Below are positions 17,376 to 31,439 of a DNA stretch of 64,000 bases, in pieces. The notes under the pieces are model-generated. The model was not told where the DNA came from, did not search any database, and saw nothing but the letters and a program-made list of their open reading frames with translations. Each line of letters begins with the position of its first letter. Positions within the stretch are counted from its first letter, which is position 1. The position numbers and the translations under genes are program-made. The stretch comes from Flavobacteriales bacterium UBA2306 (GTDB taxonomy: Bacteria; Bacteroidota; Bacteroidia; Flavobacteriales; Weeksellaceae): NCBI GenBank assembly GCA_002345565.1, contig DDVS01000002.1:479605-543604 (forward strand). Reading direction: 5' to 3'.

Positions 17376-18298
17376 TGTCTGAAAAATCCAGTCTTCATCC
17401 AAGAAATCTCCATCGCAATTCTTATGATTTTGAAGAATTGATTGTCTCAGTTCCAGAACTCAAACATTACGTTTTCAAAAATGATTACGATACTTTGACG
17501 ATTAATTTCAGTATTCCGAAAGCAGTTAGATTATTGAATAAAGCCTTGCTTCTGAAATATTACAATGTCAAAGATTGGGATATTCCGGAAGGTAACCTTT
17601 GTCCACCGATTCCTGGTAGAGCAGATTATGTTCATTATTTGGCGGACTTATTGGCTGGCGACAATGGAAAAATCCCAACAGGGAATTCGGTGAAAGGTTT
17701 GGATGTCGGAACGGGAGCTAATCTCGTTTATCCATTGATTGCCAATCATTCTAATGGCTGGGAAATGTTGGGTACGGATATCAATCAAGGTTCTTTGGAG
17801 AATGCTCAGAAGATTTTAGAAAGCAATCCTGAGTTAAAAGAAAATATCCAACTGAAATTTCAACCTGAAACAGATTTAATTTTTAAAAATATAATTTCAA
17901 AAGAAAATAAGTTCACATTTACGATGTGTAATCCGCCTTTCCACGATTCCGAAGAATCCGCTTTACAAGGAAATCGGCGAAAGAATAACAATCTCAGAAA
18001 ATCAAAAACTCAGAAAATAAATCTCAATTTCAGCGGACAACAATCCGAATTGTGGTGCGAAGGTGGCGAAATGGCGTTCATCAAAAAAATGATTAATGAA
18101 AGTGTGCAATTCTCGTCTCAGGTTCTTTGGTTCACGAGTTTGGTTTCCAAAAAAGACAATCTGCATCAGTTGACAACGCTTCTTAAAAACCTCAAAGTAC
18201 CCGAATTCAAAATTATTGATATGACGCAAGGTCAGAAAATCAGCAGGATTTTAGCTTGGACGTTTGTGCCAAAAGAAAGAAGGAAAGATTGGTTTTAG
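17375..18298 (+). CDS. rlmF: 23S rRNA (adenine(1618)-N6)-methyltransferase
   Basis: SAM-dependent methyltransferase modifying A1618 of 23S rRNA. The 307-aa protein starts HPRNLHRNSYDFEELI and has the SAM motif GLDVGTGANLVYPLI and the adenine-N6 catalytic motif NPPFHDSEESA. These are hallmark RlmF (YbiN) sequences. Coupled to the upstream cytochrome gene by a 1-nt overlap. It is followed by a ~420-nt repeat-rich gap. Confidence 0.94.
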   Translation: MSEKSSLHPRNLHRNSYDFEELIVSVPELKHYVFKNDYDTLTINFSIPKAVRLLNKALLLKYYNVKDWDIPEGNLCPPIPGRADYVHYLADLLAGDNGKIPTGNSVKGLDVGTGANLVYPLIANHSNGWEMLGTDINQGSLENAQKILESNPELKENIQLKFQPETDLIFKNIISKENKFTFTMCNPPFHDSEESALQGNRRKNNNLRKSKTQKINLNFSGQQSELWCEGGEMAFIKKMINESVQFSSQVLWFTSLVSKKDNLHQLTTLLKNLKVPEFKIIDMTQGQKISRILAWTFVPKERRKDWF

Positions 18299-18312
18299 AA
18301 TGATAATTATTT

Positions 18313-18392
18313 GGGCAGCTTAATCCGCCTTCCGTTCCCGCTTTTTTCTTTTTTGAGAAAAAAGAAAAAGAGCTCCACTCAAGTCGGGCTGC
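18313..18392 (+). repeat. Dispersed repeat B, GC-rich subtype
   Basis: Begins GGGCAGCTTAATCCGCCTTC, has CCCGCTTTTTTC followed by an A-rich arm (CTTTTTT/AAAAAAG can pair), and ends CACTCAAGTCGGGCTGC. The inverted copy at 39230-39310 matches both ends closely. Confidence 0.75.
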
Positions 18393-18438
18393 AGATTCGT
18401 TATCAATACAACATTGATCCTAAAAACAACATTTTGTC

Positions 18439-18600
18439 ATTCCGTAGGAATCTCTGTTATTTAGGCTCCTATGGTTAAAATAAATTTTCAAAATCAGCTT
18501 AATCAGCGAGAAAGCTAAAACCTTAGCTGAACAAAGCGCCTTTGCGAACCTTAAAATATCTTCAATAATTTCAAAAAAAACCTTGCGCTCTTTGCGTTTA
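18439..18600 (+). repeat. Further repeats in the rlmF-lysS gap (ATTCC-GTA-GGAAT hairpin; family A copy)
   Basis: A GTCATTCCGTAGGAATCT hairpin lies at 18439-18451. A family A segment covers 18531-18600, with GCGCCTTTGCGAACCTTAAAA on the left and TTGCGCTCTTTGCGTTTA on the right. Together with the copy of repeat B just upstream they fill almost the entire 421-nt gap before lysS, in which I see no gene. Confidence 0.6.
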
Positions 18601-18688
18601 AATTAAATCTAATAAAAGAGCTTTTACACCGTTTGACTCCGATTTTTGGTTGATTAAAATTTAACTTCCATAAACCTATAAAAATCAC

Positions 18689-18696
18689 TATTTTTG
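18689..18696 (+). promoter_or_regulatory. Possible -7 element for lysS
   Basis: TATTTTTG fits TAnnTTTG and lies 23 nt before the lysS ATG. No -33 element at standard spacing is evident. Confidence 0.4.
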
Positions 18697-18719
18697 CAAT
18701 TCGAAAAAATTGAATTAAA

Positions 18720-20420
18720 ATGTCATTATCAGAACAGGAAATTATCCGTCGCGAGAAACTACAGAAATTGACCGATTTGGGAATCGATGCATTCCCAGCC
18801 GCTGAATACAAAATCACCGATTCCACCAAATCTATAAAACAGGATTTCGAAGAAGGTAAGAAGGTGGTGATTGCTGGAAGATTGATGTCCAGAAGAATTC
18901 AAGGGAAGGCAAGTTTTGCAGAATTGCAAGATTCTGAAGGTAGAATTCAGGTTTATTTTAACCGTGACGAGATTTGTACTGGTGAAGACAAGACTTTATA
19001 CAACGAGGTTTACAAGCACCTTTTGGATATCGGTGACATCATCGGAATCGAAGGTGAATTGTTCAAAACTCAGGTTGGAGAGATGACGGTAATGGTGAAA
19101 AACTTCACTTTGTTGACCAAATCTCTTCGTCCGCTTCCACTTCCAAAAGTAGATGCTGAAGGAAACGTTTTTGATGGATTCACAGATGCGGAATTGCGTT
19201 ACAGGCAACGTTATGCAGATTTGGTCGTGAATCCTCACGTGAAAGAAATCTTCGTGAAAAGAACAAAATTGTTCAATGCGATGAGAACGTTCTTCAATGA
19301 TGCTGGATATTTCGAAGTTGAGACGCCAATCTTGCAATCGATTCCTGGTGGAGCGGCAGCGAGACCATTTATCACGCATCACAACGCTTTGGATATTCCT
19401 TTATATCTTAGAATTGCAAACGAATTATATTTGAAAAGATTGATTGTTGGTGGATTTGACGGTGTTTATGAATTCTCCAAAAACTTCAGAAATGAAGGAA
19501 TGGACAGAACGCACAATCCTGAATTCACGGCGATGGAAATCTATGTGGCTTACAAAGATTACAACTGGATGATGGATTTCACAGAGAAATTGTTGGAATT
19601 CTGTGCGACTTCGGTTAACGGAACTTCAGAATCTGTTTTCGGAGAATATACAATCAACTGGAAAGCACCTTATCCAAGGGTTTCTATGACAGAAGCGATT
19701 TTGAAATATACAGGATTTGACATCACTGGAAAAACGGAGCACGAATTATTTGACTTCGCAAAATCTATCGGAATTGAAGTTGATGAAACGATGGGTAAAG
19801 GAAAATTGATTGATGAGATTTTCGGAGAAAAGTGTGAAGGAAATTTCATTCAGCCGACTTTCATTACAGATTATCCTGTGGAGATGTCGCCTTTGACGAA
19901 GAAACACAGAAGTCAGGAAGGTTTGACGGAGCGTTTCGAATTGATGGTTTGCGGGAAAGAAATTGCGAATGCTTATTCGGAGTTGAATGACCCAATCGAC
20001 CAAAGACAACGTTTTGAGCATCAGTTATTGTTATCTGAAAAAGGTGACGACGAAGCTGGACAATTTATTGACGAAGACTTCCTTAGAGCTTTAGAATACG
20101 GAATGCCGCCAACCTCTGGTCTTGGAATCGGAATGGACCGTTTGATTATGTTCTTAACGAATAATCCGAGCATCCAGGAGGTTCTATTCTTCCCGCAAAT
20201 GAGACCTGAGAAAAAAATGCCAACGGTTGAATTAGGAGAAGATGAAAAGGTGATTCTTGAAATCCTTAATTCTCAAGAAGATGCTTTAGAATTGAATGAA
20301 GTAAAAACACGTTCTCAGCTTTCTGGTAAAAAATGGGACAAAGCTTCTAAAACTTTAACTAAAAATAATTTGGTGAAAGTGGAGAAAATTGATGAGGTTT
20401 TATTAATGAAATTGATTTAA
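18720..20420 (+). CDS. lysS: Lysyl-tRNA synthetase (class II)
   Basis: Charges tRNA-Lys. The 566-aa protein has an N-terminal OB-fold anticodon-binding domain (VVIAGRLMSRRIQGKASFAELQD) and a class II catalytic core with motif 2 NFRNEGMDRTHNPEFTAMEIY and motif 3 PPTSGLGIGMDRLIMF. The conserved core ends near residue 500 (EVLFFPQMRPE); about 60 extra residues follow, ending in DKASKTLTKNNLVKVEKIDEVLLMKLI, which looks like a small helical or winged-helix appendix. This length is common in Flavobacteriia. Confidence 0.96.
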   Translation: MSLSEQEIIRREKLQKLTDLGIDAFPAAEYKITDSTKSIKQDFEEGKKVVIAGRLMSRRIQGKASFAELQDSEGRIQVYFNRDEICTGEDKTLYNEVYKHLLDIGDIIGIEGELFKTQVGEMTVMVKNFTLLTKSLRPLPLPKVDAEGNVFDGFTDAELRYRQRYADLVVNPHVKEIFVKRTKLFNAMRTFFNDAGYFEVETPILQSIPGGAAARPFITHHNALDIPLYLRIANELYLKRLIVGGFDGVYEFSKNFRNEGMDRTHNPEFTAMEIYVAYKDYNWMMDFTEKLLEFCATSVNGTSESVFGEYTINWKAPYPRVSMTEAILKYTGFDITGKTEHELFDFAKSIGIEVDETMGKGKLIDEIFGEKCEGNFIQPTFITDYPVEMSPLTKKHRSQEGLTERFELMVCGKEIANAYSELNDPIDQRQRFEHQLLLSEKGDDEAGQFIDEDFLRALEYGMPPTSGLGIGMDRLIMFLTNNPSIQEVLFFPQMRPEKKMPTVELGEDEKVILEILNSQEDALELNEVKTRSQLSGKKWDKASKTLTKNNLVKVEKIDEVLLMKLI

Positions 20421-20625
20421 GGTTTTCTTAAAATTGTTATCAAAAATTATTCAAAATAAAATATAATTTATTAATTGTTTAAGTAATTTTACTTTTTGTT
20501 ACGGAATTATTAAAATTGAATTTTGTCTTTCGATTTTACTTTCTAAATAATTAAAAATGGTTTCAAGTTGATTATTATATGAAAATATAATCTAGTTTCA
20601 CTTGAAATTGTGTTTTAAAATATTG

Positions 20626-20646
20626 ACCCCTAAAGTTTTTAGGGGT
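20626..20646 (+). terminator. Terminator in the lysS-gltB gap
   Basis: ACCCCTAAA pairs with TTTAGGGGT, followed by GTTTTTATTTTA. It is 206 nt after the lysS stop. The rest of the 543-nt gap (20421-20963) is very AT-rich. It contains TAAGTTTG at 20934-20941, a possible -7 element for gltB with no correctly spaced -33, and no convincing gene. Confidence 0.75.
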
Positions 20647-20963
20647 GTTTTTATTTTATCTGCTAAATTTTATACTTTGCTGGGTTTTTAGAAAAATTAG
20701 ATTCGATTTCAATCTTTTTCGAGCCTAATTGAAATATTGATTTTAACTAATAGTCTGATTGTTAATATTTTATGTGTTTGTAATATTAATTTAATTTTAA
20801 TAAATAATTATTCAATATTAAATTAATGTAAATTATCGACAAATAAAAGATGTTTTATTTGTTTTAAATCTTATTTATGGTTTTTATAATTGCTGATTCG
20901 GTAATTTAAAATCATTTTTGACTCTTTTTTCATTAAGTTTGTTAGTATCCAAAATTGATGTAG

Positions 20964-25495
<4,532 letters not shown>

Positions 25496-25496
<1 letters not shown>

Positions 25497-26923
25497 TGGG
25501 AAAGACAGATGGTTTTTTGATATATGACAGAAGTTTGCCTGCAAAATTTCCGGTTTCGGAAAGGTTGAAGAATTATAAAGAATTTTATGAACCCACTTCT
25601 GAAAAGCTCTTGAAAGAGCAGTCTGCAAGATGTATGGATTGTGGAGTTCCGTTTTGTCAGAGCGGTTGTCCACTGGGCAATGTGATTCCGGAATTCAATG
25701 ATGCAGTTTATAAAAAGCAATGGGAAAAGGCTTATCATATTTTAACTTCAACTAATAATTTCCCTGAATTTACAGGTCGGATTTGTCCTGCACCTTGCGA
25801 AGGAGCTTGTGTTTTAGGGATTAATAATCTGCCCGTTGCGATTGAGGAAATTGAAAAAAATATTATCGAAATTGCTTTTGAACAGGGATTTGCAAAACCA
25901 AAAGTTCCTCAATTCAGAACGGATAAAAAAGTGGCGATTATTGGTTCCGGTCCTGCTGGTTTGGCTTCGGCTTATCAGTTGAATCAGGCTGGTCATCAGG
26001 TGACAGTTTTCGAAAGAGATTCTGAAATTGGTGGTTTGTTGAGATTTGGTATTCCAGATTTTAAATTAGATAAAAATATTGTTGAACGTCGTGTTCAATG
26101 GATGGAACAGGAAGGTGTTGAGTTTAAAACTAATGTCAATGTTGGTGTTAATTATTCCGTGGAAGAATTGAACAGGAATTTTGATGCGGTTGTTTTGGCT
26201 TTAGGAAGTACGGTTCCGCGAGATTTGATGCTTCCGAATCGTGATGCGAAAGGTGTTCATTATGCAATGGATTTTTTGGTTCAGAATAATAAAAAAGTTA
26301 GCGGAATTGACTTTAATGAAGAAGAACTCAATGTTAAAGGGAAAAAGGTAGTTGTAATTGGAGGTGGAGATACGGGTTCAGATTGTATCGGAACTTCGAA
26401 TCGTCAAGGTGCGGAAGTCGTTTATCAGATTTATTATAAACCGATGCAACCTACAAAACGTGACGAAACAATGCCTTGGCCGACAATGCCGATGACCTTG
26501 CAGGTGACGTCTTCACACGAAGAAGGTTGCGAGAGAAGATGGTCTGTCAATTCCAAAGAATTTGTGAAAGATGAAAATGGAAATCTTACAGGCGTTCGTC
26601 TTGTGGAAGCCGAATGGACAAAAGATGCCGACGGAAAATGGAATCTCTACACAGAAAAACCAAACTCGGAATTTGTCATCGAATGTGATTATGCTTTTAT
26701 TGCTTTGGGTTATACGCACGTGGAGCAAAAAGGTTTGGTAGAAGCTCTGGATATTAATCTTGATCCAAAAGGAAATCTTATTGGAAATAATAAAGAATTC
26801 CGAACCAATCAAACTAAATATTTCTCTTGTGGCGATGCGAGAAAAGGACAAAGTTTGGTTGTTTGGGCGATTGCGGAAGGCCGGGATTGTGCAAAAAAAG
26901 TGGATGAGTTTTTGAAAAATTAA
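25496..26923 (+). CDS. gltD: Glutamate synthase, small (beta) subunit
   Basis: NAD(P)H-oxidising flavoprotein that feeds electrons to GltB. The N-terminal Fe-S region has C46, C49, C54 and C58 in RCMDCGVPFCQSGCPLG and a second group in CPAPCEGAC. The FAD loop is IGSGPAGLASA and the NAD(P) loop VIGGGDTGSDC. The ATG overlaps the gltB stop by one base (TAATG), so expression is coupled. 475 aa is the usual length. Confidence 0.96.
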
Positions 26924-26950
26924 AACTTTTATCAATATTTAAATTTTATA

Positions 26951-26980
26951 AAATCGAGCTTTTACAGTTCGATTTTTTTT
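26951..26980 (+). terminator. Terminator after gltD
   Basis: AAATCGA pairs with TCGATTT around GCTTTTACAGT and runs into a stretch of eight T. It starts 28 nt after the gltD stop. Confidence 0.7.
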
Positions 26981-27138
26981 ATTCAAAATTCCCAAGCATC
27001 CCTGTTAAAAACTTATCATTTTTGACTGATTTTAAGGCTTTCATATCTCGTTTTTTTTAACGATATTTGTAAGCATTTTTAATGAAAATTAATCTATAAA
27101 AGCTATATGCTTAAAGTAAGTAGCTAACATCTAAAAAT

Positions 27139-29073
27139 ATGAGTCAAAAACAATATACAGCAAGTAGTATTCAGGCATTGGAAGGAATGGAGCACGTTCG
27201 TATGCGTCCTTCGATGTACATTGGTGATGTGGGAGTCAGAGGTCTCCACCATTTGGTTTATGAAGTAGTGGATAACTCTATCGATGAAGCTTTAGCAGGA
27301 TATTGTGATACGATTACTGTTGCGATAAAAGAAGGAAACGCCATAGAAGTTATGGATAACGGGCGTGGTATTCCTGTCGATTTTCACGAGAAAGAACAAA
27401 AATCTGCGCTTGAGGTTGTAATGACCAAGATTGGAGCCGGAGGTAAGTTTGATAAAGATTCTTACAAAGTTTCCGGAGGTCTTCACGGCGTTGGGGTTTC
27501 GTGTGTTAACGCACTTTCCAACGAGATGATTACAACTGTTTACAGAGACGGAAATATCTATCAACAAGTTTATTCAAGAGGGAAAGCGCAAACAGGTGTT
27601 GAAGAAATCGGAAACAGCGATTACAGAGGAACGAAGCAGTTTTTCCAACCGGATGATTCTATTTTTACTGAATTAGTTTACAATTACGATACATTGGCAA
27701 ACCGTCTTAGAGAATTGTCTTACCTTAATAAAGGAATCACGATTACTTTGACAGATGAGAGAGAGAAATTGGAAGATGGCTCTTTCAAATCGGAAACTTT
27801 CCATTCAGAAGGTGGTTTAAAGGAATTCGTTGAGTATATCGATGGAAACCGTGAGTCTATTATGGAGAATGTTATCTTTATGGAAGGTGAGCGTGATGAT
27901 ATCCCGGTAGAAGTTGCAATGCGTTACAACACGTCTTTCAATGAGAATCTGCATTCTTATGTTAATAACATCAATACCCACGAAGGAGGAACACACTTGG
28001 CAGGTTTCAGAAGAGCTTTGACAAGAACTCTTAAGAAATATGCTGATGAATTAGGACTTCCTGCAAAAGAAAAGGTTGAAGTTACCGGAGACGATTTCCG
28101 TGAAGGTTTGACGGCGGTTGTTTCCGTAAAAGTAATGGAACCTCAGTTCGAAGGTCAGACTAAAACGAAATTAGGAAACTCAGAAGTTTCCGGAGCGGTT
28201 GATAAAATCGTTGGAGAAATGTTGACTAATTTCTTGGAAGAAAATCCGTTAGAAGCGAAGCAAATCGTACAAAAAGTGGTTTTAGCTGCGAAAGCCAGAC
28301 AAGCTGCGAAAAAAGCGCGTGAAATGGTTCAGAGAAAATCTCCAATGGGAGGCTCTGGTCTGCCAGGGAAATTATCTGATTGCTCTTCCAAAGACCCAGC
28401 TGAATCTGAAATTTTCCTTGTTGAGGGAGATTCCGCAGGTGGAACAGCAAAACAGGGTCGTGACCGTCATTTCCAAGCGATTCTTCCATTGAGAGGTAAG
28501 ATTTTGAATGTTGAGAAATCTATGCTTCACAAGGTTTATGATAATGAAGAAATCAAGAATATCTATACAGCACTTGGCGTTTCTGTAGGAACAGAAGAAG
28601 ATTCTAAAGCGTTGAATATGACAAAACTTCGTTATCACAAGATTGTGATTATGACCGATGCTGATATCGATGGTTCTCACATCTCAACTTTGATTCTGAC
28701 GTTCTTCTTCAGATATATGAAAGAGTTGATTGAGAACGGATACATTTATATCGCTCAACCGCCTTTATATTTATTGAAAAAAGGGAATAAAAAAGTTTAC
28801 GCGTACAACGAGAAAGAGCGTGAAGAGTTTACTCTGGAGATGTCACCAGACGGAAAAGGAGTGGAGGTTCAGCGTTACAAAGGTCTTGGAGAGATGAATC
28901 CTGAACAGCTTTGGGAAACCACTCTAAATCCTGAACACAGAATCTTGAAACAAGTAGCAATCGACAATGCAGTAGAAGCAGATTCTACTTTCTCTATGCT
29001 GATGGGAGATGAGGTTCCGCCAAGAAGAGAATTCATTGAAAGAAATGCGGTTTACGCAAGAATTGATGTTTAA
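27139..29073 (+). CDS. gyrB: DNA gyrase subunit B
   Basis: ATPase subunit of gyrase, which introduces negative supercoils with GyrA. The GHKL ATPase domain shows EVVDNSIDEALAG, EVMDNGRGIPV and SGGLHGVGVSCVNALS. The TOPRIM domain shows FLVEGDSAGGTAKQGRDR, LPLRGKILNVEKS and MTDADIDGSHI. The C-terminal tail has YKGLGEMNPEQLWETT. At 644 aa it is the short form without the ~170-aa insert of enterobacterial GyrB. ParE is the close paralogue; QGRDRHFQAILPLRGKI and overall character favour GyrB. No DNA-replication neighbours are visible. Confidence 0.93.
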   Translation: MSQKQYTASSIQALEGMEHVRMRPSMYIGDVGVRGLHHLVYEVVDNSIDEALAGYCDTITVAIKEGNAIEVMDNGRGIPVDFHEKEQKSALEVVMTKIGAGGKFDKDSYKVSGGLHGVGVSCVNALSNEMITTVYRDGNIYQQVYSRGKAQTGVEEIGNSDYRGTKQFFQPDDSIFTELVYNYDTLANRLRELSYLNKGITITLTDEREKLEDGSFKSETFHSEGGLKEFVEYIDGNRESIMENVIFMEGERDDIPVEVAMRYNTSFNENLHSYVNNINTHEGGTHLAGFRRALTRTLKKYADELGLPAKEKVEVTGDDFREGLTAVVSVKVMEPQFEGQTKTKLGNSEVSGAVDKIVGEMLTNFLEENPLEAKQIVQKVVLAAKARQAAKKAREMVQRKSPMGGSGLPGKLSDCSSKDPAESEIFLVEGDSAGGTAKQGRDRHFQAILPLRGKILNVEKSMLHKVYDNEEIKNIYTALGVSVGTEEDSKALNMTKLRYHKIVIMTDADIDGSHISTLILTFFFRYMKELIENGYIYIAQPPLYLLKKGNKKVYAYNEKEREEFTLEMSPDGKGVEVQRYKGLGEMNPEQLWETTLNPEHRILKQVAIDNAVEADSTFSMLMGDEVPPRREFIERNAVYARIDV

Positions 29074-29101
29074 TTGATTCAAAATAAAATTATAAAAATC
29101 A

Positions 29102-29123
29102 AACCTTCCAATTTTGGAAGGTT
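29102..29123 (+). terminator. Terminator after gyrB
   Basis: AACCTTCCAA and TTGGAAGGTT form a 10-bp stem followed by TTTTTTG, 28 nt after the gyrB stop. Confidence 0.85.
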
Positions 29124-29164
29124 TTTTGTTATCAATCAGAACATTATCAATTAAAATAAAAACT

Positions 29165-29959
29165 ATGAAAAATTTATTTGTTATTTTGTCTTTAGGCATT
29201 TTAGTGGCTTCTTGTTCTAAAAAAGACAATAAAGTAACTACAGAAGTTTCAAAATCAGACAGTCTTGTTACAAAGAACGAATTCGTGATTGATTCAGTTA
29301 GAGTTCAGGATTCTTTGGTAATTAATAAAAATCTGACAGCAGAATTTGACAGACAATTGCTTGTTTTCCCATCAATCCAAAACAAAGTGATTCTTGACAG
29401 TATTTATAAAGAATTCAAGTTCGACGGAACTTCTTACGACGCTACTTCTCTAAAAGCTGCTTTGATGAAACAAATGCAGAAAAGCTTTGCAGATACCAAA
29501 AAAAGTTCAGAAGAATGGTCTCCGGAATTCAAGCAGACTTGGGACGAGTCTTCTGCAATGAAGGAGGTTTCTCATAAGGATGATATTCTTACTTTACGCT
29601 ATTTTGGAAGTGGATATTCCGGTGGTGCGCACGGTTATTATTTTGAAAATTACAAAACTTTTGATTTAAAAAATAATAAAGTGATTTCTCAAAATGACAT
29701 TCTTAAAAATCCTGCTGATGCTAATTGGGATAAAATATTGAAAGCTCATTTTGATGAACCGGAACAAAAAGAAATGCTTTTGGAAGATAAAATCTCACCC
29801 AATAACAATTTCTATTTTGATAAAGATAAAATTACGTTTGTCTATAATCAATACGAGATTACGGCTTATGCAGCCGGTGTTGTTTATATTACTTTAAATT
29901 TTAAAGATATCAAAGACCAATTGAAACCGGGGTTTATCAAACAATATAATATCAAGTAA
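29165..29959 (+). CDS. Lipoprotein with DUF4163/DUF3298-like domains
   Basis: A 264-aa exported lipoprotein. The start at 29165 gives a clean lipoprotein signal (MKNLFVILSLGILVASC, lipid Cys C17); an upstream in-frame ATG at 29114 lies in the gyrB terminator and is rejected. After a Lys/Ser-rich linker, the C-terminal half contains SGYSGGAHGYYFENYKTFDLKNNKVISQNDIL, typical of the DUF3298/RsiV C-terminal fold. Related proteins are anti-sigma sensors or unknown; no enzymatic role can be assigned. The next gene begins 1 nt after its stop. Confidence 0.85.
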   Translation: MKNLFVILSLGILVASCSKKDNKVTTEVSKSDSLVTKNEFVIDSVRVQDSLVINKNLTAEFDRQLLVFPSIQNKVILDSIYKEFKFDGTSYDATSLKAALMKQMQKSFADTKKSSEEWSPEFKQTWDESSAMKEVSHKDDILTLRYFGSGYSGGAHGYYFENYKTFDLKNNKVISQNDILKNPADANWDKILKAHFDEPEQKEMLLEDKISPNNNFYFDKDKITFVYNQYEITAYAAGVVYITLNFKDIKDQLKPGFIKQYNIK

Positions 29960-29960
29960 G

Positions 29961-30407
29961 ATGAGTCAAAATTTAAAAAATCACAGGAAGTATTATCCGC
30001 TTCATCATTTTATTTTCTATCCGATAATGTTGATTTTATTAGTGTTGTCACTTTTTGAATTTTGGGATAATGCGGTTGATGATAGAGGTGTAAGTTTGAT
30101 TTGGTTGGTGGTTTCCGCAGTTATTATTTCAATAATTGTATTATCATTTATGCTTCGCCAACATTATGCGTTAGGATTGCAAGACCGATTGATTATTAAT
30201 GAATTCAAGTTTCGATATTTTGCCTTGACAGGAAAACGATTAGAAAATTTGTCTTATCAATTTTCCGACGCTCAGATTTTTGCATTGCGGTTTTCCGAAG
30301 ACGAAGATTTGATTGAATTAATCAACAAAACCATCGAGAATGATTTGTCTTCTTCCAAAATAAAACAGAATATCAAAAACTGGAAAGCTGATAATAAAAG
30401 AATTTAA
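29961..30407 (+). CDS. Small membrane protein (DUF6526-like)
   Basis: A 148-aa protein with a short basic N-terminus (QNLKNHRKYYPLHH), two hydrophobic helices (about residues 17-34, FIFYPIMLILLVLSLFEF, and 43-64, SLIWLVVSAVIISIIVLSFM) and a charged cytoplasmic C-terminal region. It resembles the DUF6526 family of unknown function, as far as I can judge by eye. It begins one base after the lipoprotein stop, so the two form an operon. Confidence 0.75.
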   Translation: MSQNLKNHRKYYPLHHFIFYPIMLILLVLSLFEFWDNAVDDRGVSLIWLVVSAVIISIIVLSFMLRQHYALGLQDRLIINEFKFRYFALTGKRLENLSYQFSDAQIFALRFSEDEDLIELINKTIENDLSSSKIKQNIKNWKADNKRI

Positions 30408-30515
30408 ATCTATAAAAATCCTTCGAGAATATTAAGGATTGACAACTAGAATACTGAATCGTTTGTATTTTTTGGCTGAGGCTATCGAAGCCCAACAAAT
30501 AAAATTAATTCAAAT

Positions 30516-30540
30516 AATACTCTGAAATTCTCAGAGTATT
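30516..30540 (+). terminator. Hairpin between the membrane-protein gene and the lipid kinase gene
   Basis: AATACTCTGA and TCAGAGTATT form a 10-bp stem followed by TTTTATTTTTG. It ends 15 nt before the lipid-kinase ATG, so it may terminate the upstream operon. The preceding 100 nt hold no gene. Confidence 0.6.
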
Positions 30541-30555
30541 TTTATTTTTGACAAA

Positions 30556-31404
30556 ATGAAATCAGCCTTTATCATTAACCCTTTTTCGGCGAAGAAAAAC
30601 TATCAGCCTTTTGTGGACGAGCTTCACAAAAAAGTTGACAATCCGCTTTATTTGATTTCGCAATCTTTGGAAGATACCGATGAGTTTATCCGAAGAGTTT
30701 GGAATGATGTTGACGTTTTCGTGGCTGTTGGAGGAGATGGAACTATTTCTGCGGTGGCTCAAAAACTCATAAATACTAACAAAATTCTCGCAGTTTTCCC
30801 GGCAGGTTCCGGCAATGGCTTTTCTAATGAAACTAATTTCAACAAAAATATTTCCCGACTTTTAAAAAAAATTGAAGCTAAAAAATGCAGAGAAATTGAT
30901 ACGTTCATGGTCAACGAACATTTTTCGATTAATGTTTCAGGAACTGGATTTGATGGAAAAGTAGTGAAGGAATTTGAAAAAACCAATCGAGGTTTTAAAA
31001 ACTATATCAAAGTTTCTATCCAGACTTTTTTCAAATACAAGCCAATTAAAATCAAATTTCTAGAAGAAAACTACAAGCAATACAATGGCAAATATCTAAT
31101 GCTAAATATCGCTAACACACGCCAATTCGGGAACAACGCATACATTGCACCGATGGCGAGTAAAAGCGATGGTTTGGTAGATCTTGTTTTGGTTAAGAAA
31201 TTTCCTTTGAAGTATTCTCCGTTCTTTGCTTTCAGGATGTTTACAAAACGGTTGAAAGATGATGATTATGTCACTTATCTTCCTGTTTCAGAAATGGAGT
31301 TCAAAGTCAATACAAAAACCTGGCACATCGACGGAGAATTCAAGAAAATCAAATCTCCGATTCATATCAAAGTGTTACCGAAAAGTTTGAGGATTTTGGT
31401 ATAA
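30556..31404 (+). CDS. Diacylglycerol kinase-family lipid kinase (YegS/DgkB-like)
   Basis: A 282-aa lipid kinase. The ATP-binding signature GGDGT (59-63, in VAVGGDGTISAVAQ) and FPAGSGNGFSNE are diagnostic for the DAGK catalytic fold; the C-terminal beta domain has NIANTRQFGNNAYIAPMASKSDGLVDLVLV. The lipid substrate (diacylglycerol, sphingoid base or other) cannot be told from sequence. It converges on recA with a shared hairpin. Confidence 0.9.
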   Translation: MKSAFIINPFSAKKNYQPFVDELHKKVDNPLYLISQSLEDTDEFIRRVWNDVDVFVAVGGDGTISAVAQKLINTNKILAVFPAGSGNGFSNETNFNKNISRLLKKIEAKKCREIDTFMVNEHFSINVSGTGFDGKVVKEFEKTNRGFKNYIKVSIQTFFKYKPIKIKFLEENYKQYNGKYLMLNIANTRQFGNNAYIAPMASKSDGLVDLVLVKKFPLKYSPFFAFRMFTKRLKDDDYVTYLPVSEMEFKVNTKTWHIDGEFKKIKSPIHIKVLPKSLRILV

Positions 31405-31407
31405 ATA

Positions 31408-31432
31408 AAAGCCGATAAAAATTACCGGCTTT
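31408..31432. terminator. Bidirectional terminator between the lipid kinase gene and recA
   Basis: AAAGCCGATAA and TTACCGGCTTT form a stem with one A/C mismatch, flanked by A-rich and T-rich sequence, in the 35-nt gap between convergent stops. Confidence 0.75.
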
Positions 31433-31439
31433 AATTATT

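Noticed and set aside
30543..30550. TATTTTTG, a -7-like element 6 nt before the lipid kinase ATG
   Set aside because: It would imply a leaderless mRNA and overlaps the T-tract of a hairpin; AT-rich chance is more likely.
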